Positions 52,977 through 62,314 of a DNA stretch of 64,000 bases are shown here, one piece after another (position 1 is the stretch's first letter; the number at the start of each line of letters is the position of its first letter). Made by a program: the position numbers and the translations under genes. A model generated the notes under the pieces. That model worked only from the letters and a program-made list of their open reading frames with translations, was not told the origin of the DNA and searched no databases. Source of the DNA: Cohnella cholangitidis (GTDB taxonomy: Bacteria > Bacillota > Bacilli > Paenibacillales > Paenibacillaceae). The stretch lies in the NCBI RefSeq assembly GCF_014107495.1, contig NZ_CP041969.1, positions 2,043,001-2,107,000 of the forward strand, read 5' to 3'.

Positions 52977-55649
52977 ATGTCGCGTTTCAACACGGCAAAG
53001 AAAGCGATAAGCTTAATCGTTTTACTAGCAATGATGTTAAGCTTAGCTTCGACAGCATGGGCGGCTCCAAGCTCATCGGACGATCTTAAAGGCCACTGGG
53101 CGGAAACCGCCTTACGCAAATGGGTCGCGGAAGGTACTCTGAAAGGCTATAACAATCGGTATAATCCCAATCAACCGATAACAAGAGCGGAATTCATGAC
53201 GTTGATCAACCGCTCCTTCAAGCTTACCGAATCAACCGATATTAAGTTCTCGGACCTTGAAACCTCCCATTGGGCTTACGGCCAAGCGGCCATTGCATCG
53301 AAAGCGGGATACGTCAAGGGTTACGCGGACCAAACGATTCGCCCGAATCGCCCGGTTTCGCGCGAGGAAGCCGCAAGCATGCTTGCAGCGCTTCTCAAGT
53401 TGAATTCCGCCGACCTTGAAGGCCTGAAGCCGATTAAAGACGCTGCCACGCTCTCCTCTTGGAGCAAAAAAGCGGTCGCCGCTCTTGTGAAGGAAGGCAT
53501 TCTTACCGGCAATTCCAAAGGGAACTTCGAACCGCAACGCGAGCTGTCACGGGCAGAAGCAGTGTCCCTTCTGGACAAAGCGAGAGATTACGCTCCACCG
53601 GCAACCGTATACGATAAGGTCGGCACTTATGGCCCGACCACGGGCCTAACGACTATTTCAGGCGACGTCATTGTCTCCGCCGGGGGCATTACTCTGCAAA
53701 ATACCGTTATCGAGGGCGATCTGAAAATATCTGAAGCCGTAGGAGAGGGCGATGCCTTTTTCAAAAACGTAACGGTAAAAGGTACGACTACAATTAGCGG
53801 CGGAGGTCCGAACTCCGTCCATTTCGAAGATTCCGTATTGGTAAGAATTTCAATAGATAAGCGCGATGGCACAGTGCGAGTGCTCGTTATTGGCGACACT
53901 ACCGTTCAACACGTTGTCGTTCACTCGCCGGTAAAGCTTGAAGAATCAAGCACATCGGACAGCGGGTTTAAGAACGTCGAAATCGCGGACAATCTACCCT
54001 CCGGCTCCAACGTACAACTAATCGGACAATTCGAGAACGTTTCGGTTTTGTCCTCCGATATTAAAATCAGCATACCTAGCGGATCCGTGAAAACGCTCAA
54101 CATCGGCGAAGGAGCCGGGAATACGACAATAGACGTAAGCGCAAGCGCTACGATCTCGGATCTCGTATTAAACGCGGTTGCCAAATTGCTGGGCCAAGGA
54201 ACTGTAGCCAACGCGACCGTCAACAGCGGCGCTACGGGTTCCTCTTTCGAGAAACGTCCCGCAAACGTAGGAGGAGAAGCCTCAGGCAGCATTACTGCTC
54301 CGAACGCTGGTACCGGCGGTAATACTGGCAACGGTAGTACTGGTGGCGGTAACACTGGTGGCGGTAACACTGGTGGCGGTAACACTGGCGGTGGCAATAC
54401 TGGAGGCGGCAATACTGGAGGCGGCAGCACGCCATCGTGTACGGAAGCTCCCGATGTTTGCCGGAATGCCAAATTATCGAATCTGACTGTCTCCGGATTT
54501 ACGTTGAATCAATTGGATTCGAATTTTGCCGCGACGGGATCTACCGGCTTCAACCCGGACGCATTCGCATATAGCGTCGTTACCGCTCGGACGATGGAGC
54601 CTGTAACAGCTGCCCTATCCGTTACGAAGTCCACCTATTCAACAGCCTCTTATACGATCTGGGGCAACTTGTCGAACCATTTGGAATCCGGCTCATTGAC
54701 GGACGCGAACTCTTCCCTTCAATTGGCAGTGAAACCGATGCAAGACAGCCGAGTGGTCATCAACGTGAAAAGCGGCGACGGAATAGCTACCAAATCCTAT
54801 CAAATCTTCTTCCAGTATCCTAGAACCATTCAAGAAGGATTGAAAATAGGAAGCACTACGTGGTCGACTTTCGAGAATGGGCAATGGATCGCGCAGAATT
54901 CTTATCACATCCAGAAAGGTTCGGTCAACGGAGAGAAGCTTATCGATACGGATACCCTGCTTCTTTTCAGTCCAGGCGAAACGGTTCCGTTCCTAACCTG
55001 TACCTACTATAGCTGCAGAATTCCCGATGATTCGATTACCGGCACGACTGGAACATGGGATGTCAAAATTATGAGAAACGGTACGATTCTAGCTCAAGGA
55101 GAATATCGCTACGATCTCAGTATCGTTCCTGTATTAACAGGCGACATCGGCTTAGAAGCTATTCCTCTTACTACGCAAGAGCTCATCGACGCTCTTCGGA
55201 ATGAGCCTAGCCTGACAACGCCTCTAAGTTTCGGATACAAAACATTCGTTGATTCGGCAAAGCTTCAAGCACTCGTTCCCGGCGCGAAATATTATAATAT
55301 CGGCGCCCAAGACATGATAGGAACCGTAAACGCGTTGCCGGTAGGACTATCGAAGGAAGAATATAAAATCGGCATTCAACCCAACGGCTATCACGGCTAC
55401 TCTATGTCCCAAGCTTATTCGTTCAGCTTCGGCAACCCGAATGCCAAACAACAAATTTATGGCGCATATTATCATCGATCCGACTCCCCGGATGAAGACA
55501 AATCGATCAATGATATGTTCGTATATGTTGGCATTTACGATGAGAACCTTCAGCTTCTCGGCCAGTTTATTACAACCCTGACATTCGATCAAGCTCACGT
55601 CGCCGATGGATATACTCCTACCGGAAACTGGGTTCCTTCGCAACCTTAA
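52977..55649 (+). CDS. SLH-domain surface protein with cadherin-like domain
   Basis: An 890-residue surface protein. A signal peptide (about 29 residues, ending STAWAA) is followed by three SLH domains (about 35-210: LKGHWAETALRKWV, THWAYGQ-like SHWAYGQAAIA, SSWSKKAVAALV) that hold it to the wall by pyruvylated polymer. Residues 215-430 look like a beta-helix rich in Ile/Val/Thr (TTISGDVIVSAGG, TTTISGGG). Then come a (GGGNTGGGNT)n linker near 445-485 and a cadherin-like sandwich (about 495-625: LSNLTVSGFTLNQL). The last 270 residues were not recognised. GCGGAGGGACAAAAACG precedes the ATG. Confidence 0.9.
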   Translation: MSRFNTAKKAISLIVLLAMMLSLASTAWAAPSSSDDLKGHWAETALRKWVAEGTLKGYNNRYNPNQPITRAEFMTLINRSFKLTESTDIKFSDLETSHWAYGQAAIASKAGYVKGYADQTIRPNRPVSREEAASMLAALLKLNSADLEGLKPIKDAATLSSWSKKAVAALVKEGILTGNSKGNFEPQRELSRAEAVSLLDKARDYAPPATVYDKVGTYGPTTGLTTISGDVIVSAGGITLQNTVIEGDLKISEAVGEGDAFFKNVTVKGTTTISGGGPNSVHFEDSVLVRISIDKRDGTVRVLVIGDTTVQHVVVHSPVKLEESSTSDSGFKNVEIADNLPSGSNVQLIGQFENVSVLSSDIKISIPSGSVKTLNIGEGAGNTTIDVSASATISDLVLNAVAKLLGQGTVANATVNSGATGSSFEKRPANVGGEASGSITAPNAGTGGNTGNGSTGGGNTGGGNTGGGNTGGGNTGGGNTGGGSTPSCTEAPDVCRNAKLSNLTVSGFTLNQLDSNFAATGSTGFNPDAFAYSVVTARTMEPVTAALSVTKSTYSTASYTIWGNLSNHLESGSLTDANSSLQLAVKPMQDSRVVINVKSGDGIATKSYQIFFQYPRTIQEGLKIGSTTWSTFENGQWIAQNSYHIQKGSVNGEKLIDTDTLLLFSPGETVPFLTCTYYSCRIPDDSITGTTGTWDVKIMRNGTILAQGEYRYDLSIVPVLTGDIGLEAIPLTTQELIDALRNEPSLTTPLSFGYKTFVDSAKLQALVPGAKYYNIGAQDMIGTVNALPVGLSKEEYKIGIQPNGYHGYSMSQAYSFSFGNPNAKQQIYGAYYHRSDSPDEDKSINDMFVYVGIYDENLQLLGQFITTLTFDQAHVADGYTPTGNWVPSQP

Positions 55650-55655
55650 CAGCAA

Positions 55656-55700
55656 TCGCCCTTTACTTGGCTTTTCTTGCCAGGTGAAGGGCGAGTTATT
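55656..55700 (+). terminator. Terminator after the S-layer protein gene
   Basis: TCGCCCTTTACTTGGC pairs with GCCAGGTGAAGGGCGA with a 7-base loop, then GTTATTTAA. Confidence 0.8.
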
Positions 55701-55766
55701 TAATAGGGGTACAAACCGGCATCATTGTCGTCATGAAAGGAGTTCCCGCGAGAAAATTCTCTCCGG

Positions 55767-56582
55767 TCAGCCGAACCCCGATTCGCACGAGACAGAATCG
55801 TAAGCCGGATAGACGTCCGGGTGCAGGAATGCCGCAAGCTTCCGCAAACCGACGACGAGGCGCGGGGACGGCCTGCAATAGAGAGCCTCTTCCATGATAT
55901 GGATTCGATTATCTCGGACTGCCGCGAGTTCCGGCCAATTCGGACGTTGCTTCACCGTCTCCGGCTTCACCTGCTGCGCTTTAACGCCCACCCACGCTAA
56001 TAAAATATAGTCGGGAGCTCGGCCCAGCACATCGTCCAAATCCGTCTTCACGCTAGCCCGGGCATCGTCCGCGAATACGTTCCTCGCTCCGGCAAGCTCG
56101 CTGATCTCCGTCAGCCAATTCCCTCCTCCCGGCGAATAGACCGGCTTCGGCCACCATTCCCAGTAAAGGGCCGGCCTATTCTCGACTCGTCGGCTCAACT
56201 CCGCGTAATGCTCCAGCATTTGCTCGTACTTTCGCTTGGCGGTCTGCGCTTGTTCAACCGTATTCGCGGCTTCTCCGACAGTCAGCATGTTGCGGCCGAT
56301 ATCTTCCAAGCTTTTCGGGTTCAGGATGAGATAAGGCAGATTCCTCGCCTTCAAGCCCTCGATATTCTTCTCCATCCCCGGTACGGTAAGCGATGCGACA
56401 ACCAGATCGGGTTCGAGCGCTTCGACGGCATCGATATCGATGTCCATATCCGAGCCCAGTCTAGGCAACCCGGCAATCTCGGCCGGCCAGTCGGAATAAT
56501 TGTCTACTCCTACGATTGAGGAAGTTAACCCCATAAAAGCCAACAATTCCGTATTGCTCGGACAGAGCGAGACGATCCTCAT
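55767..56582 (-). CDS. BtuF-like cobalamin-binding protein without signal peptide
   Basis: A 271-residue periplasmic-binding-protein type domain of the BtuF/FhuD helical class. It opens directly with MRIVSLCPSNTELLAFMG, the start of the mature fold, so no signal peptide or lipobox exists and it should stay in the cytoplasm. Blocks such as GVDNYSDWP, LEPDLVVASLTVPGM and RPALYWEWWPKPVYSPGGGNWL are typical. It is the last gene of the cobalamin operon, 17 bases after cobO. A cytoplasmic carrier of the vitamin handed from BtuCD to the adenosyltransferase is one idea; this is inference. GAGAGGGG precedes the ATG. Confidence 0.87.
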   Translation of the reverse strand: MRIVSLCPSNTELLAFMGLTSSIVGVDNYSDWPAEIAGLPRLGSDMDIDIDAVEALEPDLVVASLTVPGMEKNIEGLKARNLPYLILNPKSLEDIGRNMLTVGEAANTVEQAQTAKRKYEQMLEHYAELSRRVENRPALYWEWWPKPVYSPGGGNWLTEISELAGARNVFADDARASVKTDLDDVLGRAPDYILLAWVGVKAQQVKPETVKQRPNWPELAAVRDNRIHIMEEALYCRPSPRLVVGLRKLAAFLHPDVYPAYDSVSCESGFG

Positions 56583-56598
56583 AGTCGCCGTTCCCCTC

Positions 56599-57147
56599 TC
56601 ACATCTCGATTCCCATGACGGCCGATATGCCTTCCTCGTAATAATGCTTAACCGGCTTCATTTCCGTAACCAGATCCGCCAATTCCACGACTTCCGGCTG
56701 CGCGTTGCGGCCCGTCAACACGAGATGCATGCCTTGCGGACGGTTGCGAATAACCTCCAACACCTCTTCCAGCGGCAGAACGTCGTTGACCGGGAACGTA
56801 TTGATCGCCAGAGCGTTATTGATCTCGTCTAGAATGACCAGCTGATGCTCTCCCTTAGAGATGCGTTCCTTCGCATAAGCCCAAGCTTTGCTAAGCGCCT
56901 CCCGGTGCTCTGCCGGCGTCTTCAGCCAAGTAAAACCGATACCGAGCTGATGAATTTCGATTCCCAGCTTGTCGAACACGAGCTTCTCTCCGTATGTGCG
57001 TTGAGGAGATTTAATGAACTGTAGAACGAGCACCTTGAAGCCCCGGCCCGCGCCGCGAACCGCCAGTCCCATGGCCGCAGTCGTCTTTCCTTTGCCGTCG
57101 CCCGTATACACTAACGTCAGTCCGCGCTCTTTGCTCGGCTTTTCCAT
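56599..57147 (-). CDS. cobO: Cob(I)yrinic acid a,c-diamide adenosyltransferase
   Basis: A 182-residue CobA/BtuR/CobO-type enzyme. The P-loop is GDGKGKTTAAMG (about 16-27), the second block VLQFIKSPQRTYGEK follows, and ILDEINNALAIN (about 102) is the Walker-B-like box; the end has NRPQGMHLVLTGRNAQPEVVELAD. It transfers the adenosyl group from ATP to Co(I) corrinoid. It lies 15 bases after the ABC ATPase gene in the cobalamin operon, so uptake and activation are coupled. Bacterial scavengers use the same name btuR for it. Confidence 0.94.
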   Translation of the reverse strand: MEKPSKERGLTLVYTGDGKGKTTAAMGLAVRGAGRGFKVLVLQFIKSPQRTYGEKLVFDKLGIEIHQLGIGFTWLKTPAEHREALSKAWAYAKERISKGEHQLVILDEINNALAINTFPVNDVLPLEEVLEVIRNRPQGMHLVLTGRNAQPEVVELADLVTEMKPVKHYYEEGISAVMGIEM

Positions 57148-57162
57148 CTTCGATCAGCTCCT

Positions 57163-57948
57163 TTATTCTAGAAACGCCCCGCCTTGTAGCATAATTTGCG
57201 GCAGCTTATGTACCGGATGCTCGACTACGATAGGCGTAGTCCCGTATACGAGTTCGATCAACTCGCTGCGCATAATCTCCTCCGGAGTCCCGATACAGAC
57301 CGCTTCGCCCTGGTTGATCATCAGCATCCGATCGCAATAGATCGAAGCGAGATTCAGATCGTGAAGCACGGCGACGACCGTCAGCTTCTCTTCCCGTTGC
57401 CAAGCCTTCACTAAATCCATCATCTGAACCTGGTATCCGATGTCCAAATAAGTCGTCGGTTCATCCAAAAGAAGCAGACTCGGCTGTTGGGCCATGACTT
57501 TGCCGAGCGCGACCCGTTGACGCTCGCCTCCGCTCAGATTTTGCAACGATCTATCCTGCATATCGACTAGCCGAAGCTTCTCCAGTATGGAATCCACGAT
57601 GTTCGATTGATCGTCCTTCTCTTCTCCGAGCCAATTCTGATACGGATATCGTCCCATCTCGACGATTTCTCTCACCGTGAAATTGACCGGAGGAAGCGAC
57701 TCCTGCTGCAGCACCGCCATAAACCGGGACAATTGCTTGCGCGAGTATTGCTCTATCGGGCTGCCGTCGATCCGAATGCGACCCGAGCTCATTTTCTCGA
57801 CGCCGGATAAGAGCTTGAGCAACGTCGATTTGCCGCTGCCGTTGGGACCTAGAATGCCGAAGAACTCCCCTTCGCCGACGGCAAACTCGATCTCCTTCAG
57901 GACATTAGCCTCATTATAGGATTTGGAGAGATGTTGGACTTGCAGCAT
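57163..57948 (-). CDS. btuD: Cobalamin ABC transporter ATP-binding protein
   Basis: A 261-residue ATPase of the iron/B12 (FecCD-partner) class. Walker A is GPNGSGKSTLLKLLSG (about 34-49), the ABC signature LSGGERQRVALGK (about 138-150) and Walker B LLLLDEPTTYLDIG (about 157), with the His switch VVAVLHDLNLAS near 192. It energises the BtuC channel. It starts 4 bases after btuC, so they are coupled. The gene order btuF-btuC-btuD-cobO under a cobalamin riboswitch fixes the substrate as B12 or precursor. Confidence 0.93.
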   Translation of the reverse strand: MLQVQHLSKSYNEANVLKEIEFAVGEGEFFGILGPNGSGKSTLLKLLSGVEKMSSGRIRIDGSPIEQYSRKQLSRFMAVLQQESLPPVNFTVREIVEMGRYPYQNWLGEEKDDQSNIVDSILEKLRLVDMQDRSLQNLSGGERQRVALGKVMAQQPSLLLLDEPTTYLDIGYQVQMMDLVKAWQREEKLTVVAVLHDLNLASIYCDRMLMINQGEAVCIGTPEEIMRSELIELVYGTTPIVVEHPVHKLPQIMLQGGAFLE

Positions 57949-57952
57949 GCCT

Positions 57953-58990
57953 CTACGCCCCCAGCCTTTTCTTGTTTTTGCGAAGCAGATACGCGAAGAA
58001 CGGCGCTCCGAGGAAAGCCGTGACCACGCCTAACGGAATTTCCGTCGGGCTAAGCAGCATTCGGGCCAGCGTATCCGCCCACAGCAGATAGATTCCGCCG
58101 AAAATAGCGGTGACGGGAAGCAAAATCCGATAATCCGGTCCGACCATTAACCGCACCAAATGAGGTACGACTAATCCGACGAAACCTATCGTGCCGGCTA
58201 CGGAAACGGCTGCCGCGGTAATTAACGTAGATACGCACAAGACGATCATGCGCGTTCTTACGACGTTAACGCCTAGATGCTCGGCTTGACGCTCGCCGAG
58301 AGCGAATAAATTCAGCGTTCGTCCGTAGGACAACAGAACCGCAAGGCCGATTAGGAAATACGGTACGAGCATTAAGGTAAAGGACCACCCTCGCAACGAT
58401 AGGCTCCCCATCAACCAGAAGATGATTTCGTTGATGACCTTGTCGGATAGGGATACCATGAACGAAACCATCGATCCGAGGAACGCCTGCACGACGACGC
58501 CCGACAGAATCAACGTTTCCAACTGGAACTTGCCGTTAATGATCGCGAGCCGAAGCACGATGAACAAACTAAGCATCCCCGTGACGAAAGCAACGGCAGG
58601 AATCATCCATTGCCCCAGCAAGACAACCTGCAAGCCGAACAAAATAACGAGAGCCGCGCCTACCGCGGATCCCGATGCTACGCCGAGCGTATACGGATCG
58701 GCTAAAGGGTTGCGCAGCACGCCCTGGAATCCTGCGCCGGCAAGGGATAAGCACGCTCCGATCAGAATAGCGAGCAGGACGCGGGGCAAGCGCACCTTCA
58801 GAATGATTTGCTCCGAGGAAACCGGCCAGTCCGGCGTCACCCAGTCCCCGACGTAAGGCAGCTGATGCCATAATATGCTCCATACTTGGGAAACAGGCAA
58901 ACTCGCCGTCCCCATCGACAAGCTCACGACAACGGAAAGAAGGAGGAGCGCGAAGCCTGCTCCTCCCCAGATCAAGATTTTCCTACTCAC
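57953..58990 (-). CDS. btuC: Cobalamin ABC transporter permease
   Basis: A 345-residue FecCD/BtuC permease with about ten helices. Typical blocks are RLPRVLLAILIGACLSLAGAGFQGVLRNPLADPYTLGVASGSAVGAAL, here running from about residue 68, and GTIGFVGLVVPHLVRLMVGPDYR near 265, followed by the last helices and GAPFFAYLLRKNKKR. It forms the membrane pore with BtuD. The start overlaps the btuF stop by 8 bases. Nothing is missing in length compared with the family. Confidence 0.93.
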   Translation of the reverse strand: MSRKILIWGGAGFALLLLSVVVSLSMGTASLPVSQVWSILWHQLPYVGDWVTPDWPVSSEQIILKVRLPRVLLAILIGACLSLAGAGFQGVLRNPLADPYTLGVASGSAVGAALVILFGLQVVLLGQWMIPAVAFVTGMLSLFIVLRLAIINGKFQLETLILSGVVVQAFLGSMVSFMVSLSDKVINEIIFWLMGSLSLRGWSFTLMLVPYFLIGLAVLLSYGRTLNLFALGERQAEHLGVNVVRTRMIVLCVSTLITAAAVSVAGTIGFVGLVVPHLVRLMVGPDYRILLPVTAIFGGIYLLWADTLARMLLSPTEIPLGVVTAFLGAPFFAYLLRKNKKRLGA

Positions 58991-60014
58991 TCTTCACCAA
59001 TCCCGGATAGATGCCTTCCGAAAGCTGTTTCAACGCTTCCGTAATGCGAGGTCCGGGTCTGGATAAAATATCTCCGTCCATGCCGATCAATTGCTTATCC
59101 GCGATCGCTTTGATTTTATCCCAGCCGCTGCGGCCTTGGATAAGATCTTCCAGCTTCTTGCCGCTCTTCTCGTCGGTGATGTTCAACGTATAGATGATAA
59201 CGTCCGGATTGTCCGCGATCACCTTCTCTTCGTTGATCGGGTTCCAGCCTTGCATATCGGATGCGATGTTCACGCCGCCGGCCAGCGTAATCAACTCGTC
59301 CATGAACTCGCCTTTGCCGACCGTCCAGCCGGGGGAGAACTCGATATAAACTTTTTTCTTGCCTTCGGGTTTAATCGTTGCCGCCGCTTCCGTTACTTTG
59401 CGAACGTCCTCTCTCATCTGCGCGACGAGAGCTTCCGCTTCCGTTTGCTTGTCGGTAATTTGGCCGATCAGCAGAATATTGCCCAGAACGTCCTCGATAC
59501 TCTTCGGCTCCGTCTTCACGAGCTTAAGATCAAGCGAACGGAACTTCTCTACCGCCGTGTCTTTGATGGAAATTCCCGTGATGACCAGGTCGGGTTCCAA
59601 TGCGATGATCGCTTCCACGTTCGGTTCGGATACGCCGCCTACCTTCTGCTTCTCGAGCGCTTCCGGCGGATAGTTGTCGTAATCGGATACGCCTACCACC
59701 TTATCGCCAAGGCCGAGCGCGAACAGAATCTCAGTCTCGGATACGGAAGTCGAGACGATCTTCTCAGGCGCCTTATCGAAGGTAAACTCCGTTCCCGTCG
59801 CATCCTTAACCGTAAGCGGGTACTCCGTCTTCTTAGCCGCTGCTTCGGAAGCCGGCGCGCTTTCCGATGCCGCCTGGCTAGCGCTTGCGATTGGGCTGGC
59901 ACTTGCGCTCTGGCTTGAGCTCGGGCTCGCCTCCGAATCGTTATTGTCCTTTCCGCAGCCCGCTAATGCGACTGCCAGTGCTAACGTTAACGCTATTAAC
60001 CATAATTTCTTCAT
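58983..60014 (-). CDS. btuF: Cobalamin ABC transporter substrate-binding lipoprotein
   Basis: A 343-residue lipoprotein. The signal peptide ends ALAGCGKD with the lipid-bearing Cys near 20; a Ser/Ala-rich spacer (about 30-60) leads to the BtuF/FepB fold, with YPLTVKDATGTEFTFDKAPEKIV near 65 and EPDLVITGISI, YIEFSPGWTVGKGEFMDELI further on. It binds the vitamin outside the membrane. It is the first gene of the operon, about 80 bases after the riboswitch terminator, so it is directly under cobalamin control. Confidence 0.92.
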   Translation of the reverse strand: MKKLWLIALTLALAVALAGCGKDNNDSEASPSSSQSASASPIASASQAASESAPASEAAAKKTEYPLTVKDATGTEFTFDKAPEKIVSTSVSETEILFALGLGDKVVGVSDYDNYPPEALEKQKVGGVSEPNVEAIIALEPDLVITGISIKDTAVEKFRSLDLKLVKTEPKSIEDVLGNILLIGQITDKQTEAEALVAQMREDVRKVTEAAATIKPEGKKKVYIEFSPGWTVGKGEFMDELITLAGGVNIASDMQGWNPINEEKVIADNPDVIIYTLNITDEKSGKKLEDLIQGRSGWDKIKAIADKQLIGMDGDILSRPGPRITEALKQLSEGIYPGLVKSE

Positions 60015-60096
60015 AGCTTAATCTTCCCCTCGTCAAGTTTGTAGAGCAGAGCTTGAACGATCAAATCATTTTACCGGCAGGGCCATTCAACGAGAA

Positions 60097-60128
60097 AACC
60101 CCCGGTCTCCAGCAGGAAACCAAGGGTT
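60097..60128 (-). terminator. Riboswitch expression-platform terminator
   Basis: On the minus strand AACCCTTGGTTTCC pairs with GGAGACCGGGGGTT around TGCT, followed by TTTTC. It lies between the cobalamin aptamer and btuF and would stop transcription when the vitamin is plentiful. Confidence 0.8.
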
Positions 60129-60204
60129 AGCAGATCAGGTAACATCGGATGATTGGCATACAATCTATATCCTGATTCGGCCATTCCTTTTCCGCGAAGG
60201 ATGT

Positions 60205-60390
60205 TCGTTGGCGAAGCCGAGTAGGCAGGTTTCCTGGCTTACGGGTTAGATGACTCCCTCTCCTTCCCATTCCTTGGAGGAACAGTGGACTTGCGAGGCA
60301 ATCCCCGATATACAGTGGCGGGACCGCGCCGGGTTTGCACCGGCTTCCCTTTTAACCTCCGAAGCTTATCGCATCAAAGGCACCTACAGG
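60205..60390 (-). promoter_or_regulatory. Cobalamin riboswitch
   Basis: On the minus strand the conserved elements appear in order: GGTGCC entry, AAGGGAAGCCGGTGCAAACCCGGCGCGGTCCC arms, the GCCACTG core (about 60315-60321), and AGCCAGGAAACCTGCC, the variant of AGTCAGGAGACCTGCC (60224-60239). Adenosylcobalamin binding turns off downstream genes in this class. It sits before the B12 uptake operon, as expected. A TATAAT (60432-60437) in front is a fair -10; no convincing -35 was found. Confidence 0.93.
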
Positions 60391-60511
60391 CTGTAAATTA
60401 TTTAATTGGTCAAGCGATAATCTCTTCTAGAATTATAGTTGAACGGACTGCAAAAGAGAAGTGAAGATTGTATGATCATCCGGTTTGGCAACCGTTTGAC
60501 TCACGAAAAGA
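60391..60511. other. Promoter region of the cobalamin operon
   Basis: Between riboswitch and the next terminator. The minus strand has TATAAT at 60432-60437 and otherwise nothing recognised. Confidence 0.4.
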
Positions 60512-60547
60512 AAGGCGAACCGGGATTCTTAGCACCCGGTTCGCCTT
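60512..60547 (-). terminator. Terminator after the GH19 gene
   Basis: AAGGCGAACCGGG and CCCGGTTCGCCTT form a perfect 13-bp stem with a 10-base loop. It lies 5 bases past the stop of the shifted frame (60553) rather than that of the open one, which supports the frameshift reading. Confidence 0.85.
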
Positions 60548-60569
60548 CGTTATTAAAACGGCTCCATCC

Positions 60570-61799
60570 CTAGCGTATCCACTTTCTCGCCGGTGATATC
60601 AACGCCCATTTTGCTCGTAAGATCCCGATAATGTCCCGCGCGCGCTTAACCGGGCTGCCTTCCGTCTCGCCCATATTCGCTTCCAGGCCATTCAGAACCA
60701 TGACGGTCATGCCGAATCCCGGCTTGCTCAATCCTTTGGACAGATGGGCTTTCGTCGGCTTCCATTTGTTAATGATAACATCGTGAGCCGAAGGCTTCGG
60801 CGCTTGCGGCGTCATCCAGAACAGGATGGCCGTCATGAAGCCTACCTTCCCATCCGCCGCCAATATTTCCGGATTGCCGAGCAGCACGTTCTTGTCCCCG
60901 TAGATGATCGAACTGAAGAGGCCGTAATTGAAGTTCCAGCTCATCATGATCGGTCCGCGTCCGTAGTAACGTTTGCCCGGAGCGCCCGGATAGAGCTCGC
61001 TGCTCGCAGGATCGACGAAAGGATCCAGGTTGACTCCGGTTCTCCCCGCGATATTCTCGTTCCAGAACAAGCCCCATTTCAATTCTCCCCCCGGCGCTGT
61101 CGCCCAACCTCCGCCGGTCTCGTGGGATAGATTCGCTAAGAATGCCGCTAGCTCGCGTTTGCGATCCTTTTTGAAGCCTTCTTTGAGGAAAGCGCCGAAA
61201 TCGATGATAACGGTTTCAATTTCTTTCGTCTTATTCTCTTCGGAAGTAAAATCGGAGGACCGGGAAACTAGCGTCTCGATTCTGGCTTCCTTGTCCAGTC
61301 GATGAACTTCCTGCGCTCCGGGGCTTCCTTTGCGCGAACTGATTTTAAGCTTAATGTTCGCCGCCTCCGTGACCGCCGCGATCAAATTGTCGTAGGAGAA
61401 AAAATCCTTCTGGTTTTCTTTGTAATATTCTTTGCCTTTCGCCACCTTAAACCATTCCGGGGAGCCTAATCTGTAAGGGAACAATTCCTCGTAATCCTGC
61501 TGAGGAAGCAGCGCTTTGACCGCATCTACGGCCTTATCCGGCGTATAATCGGGGTCGATGCCGTCCCATTGAAGCTCGATCTCTTGGCGGGTTAGAAAAT
61601 GATTTTCTCCAACCGCAAGCTTGCTTCCGGCATAATCGATTGCGTTCTTCCCGGTTGCCGGCTGCTCGTCGGCGGCTTTGCTTTTGCCTGCGGCCGCAAC
61701 GGAGAACGGCGCTGCCAGAAGCGCGGCGGCAAGCGTTAAACTAAGGGTGCGATGAATCCACTTACTGGAAAACGAGTGCTTCCAATTCGATTCGCCCAT
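60570..61799 (-). CDS. Secreted GH19 chitinase-like protein, C-terminal frameshift
   Basis: A secreted GH19-type hydrolase. ATG 61799 has GAAAGGTG before it and begins a signal peptide of about 38 residues. The catalytic region shows ELAAFLANLSHETGGGW with the acid Glu near 227, then KRYYGRGPIMMSWNFNYGLF and the late GMTVMVLNGLEAN. It should cut beta-1,4 GlcNAc links. At 60635-60645 lies a GCGCGCGCGGG run where the frame breaks: the given frame ends with unrelated residues, but the other one continues HYRDLTSKMGVDITGEKV to a stop at 60553. The intact gene would thus span 60553-61799. Confidence 0.82.
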   Translation of the reverse strand: MGESNWKHSFSSKWIHRTLSLTLAAALLAAPFSVAAAGKSKAADEQPATGKNAIDYAGSKLAVGENHFLTRQEIELQWDGIDPDYTPDKAVDAVKALLPQQDYEELFPYRLGSPEWFKVAKGKEYYKENQKDFFSYDNLIAAVTEAANIKLKISSRKGSPGAQEVHRLDKEARIETLVSRSSDFTSEENKTKEIETVIIDFGAFLKEGFKKDRKRELAAFLANLSHETGGGWATAPGGELKWGLFWNENIAGRTGVNLDPFVDPASSELYPGAPGKRYYGRGPIMMSWNFNYGLFSSIIYGDKNVLLGNPEILAADGKVGFMTAILFWMTPQAPKPSAHDVIINKWKPTKAHLSKGLSKPGFGMTVMVLNGLEANMGETEGSPVKRARDIIGILRAKWALISPARKWIR

Positions 61800-61930
61800 A
61801 AATCCACACCTTTCAAGTAGTAGTAACATTTGGAATTCTATACGACCCTCCGATTGCGAGTCTATAGGGATGGAAGAAGTCCGTTTCAAAGTGACACAAA
61901 TCATTTATTAGTATCAAACGATGGAATAAC

Positions 61931-61968
61931 AAAAAGCCCCGTAGAGGATTTCCTCGCCGGGACTTTTT
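61931..61968 (-). terminator. Terminator after the YjdM/PhnA gene
   Basis: AAAAAGCCCCGTAGAGGA and TCCTCGCCGGGACTTTTT pair with few mismatches and leave a T-rich end on the minus strand, just after the gene's stop at 61973. Confidence 0.7.
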
Positions 61969-61972
61969 GCGA

Positions 61973-62314
61973 TTATATTTTCTTAACGAATTCCGATTTC
62001 AGCTTCATTTCGCCGAAACCGTCGATCTTGCAATCAATGTCATGATCTCCGTCAACCAAGCGGATGTTTTTCACTTTCGTTCCGATTTTTACGACCAACG
62101 AGCTTCCTTTGACTTTAAGGTCTTTGATCACGGATACCGAATCTCCATCGTTTAAGACGTTTCCGTTGGCATCTCTGACGACTTTTTTGTCGTCCCCATC
62201 CGCGGCATCGGATTCCAATGACCACTCATGAGCGCATTCCGGGCAAATGAGAAGATTTCCGTCTTCGTAAGTATATTCCGAATTACATTTCGGGCAATTG
62301 GGCAGTACTGTCAT
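61973..62314 (-). CDS. yjdM: YjdM/PhnA-family zinc ribbon protein
   Basis: A 113-residue protein. The N-terminal zinc ribbon carries [21 protein letters not shown] (Cys near 7, 10, 25, 28). Residues 45-113 are the small SH3-like PhnA domain ([26 protein letters not shown]). It was named after the phosphonate cluster but does not itself cleave phosphonoacetate, and its function is open. ATG 62314 follows GAGGAAATAGAAAC; the longer frame from 62332 includes that site. Confidence 0.92.
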   Translation of the reverse strand: MTVLPNCPKCNSEYTYEDGNLLICPECAHEWSLESDAADGDDKKVVRDANGNVLNDGDSVSVIKDLKVKGSSLVVKIGTKVKNIRLVDGDHDIDCKIDGFGEMKLKSEFVKKI

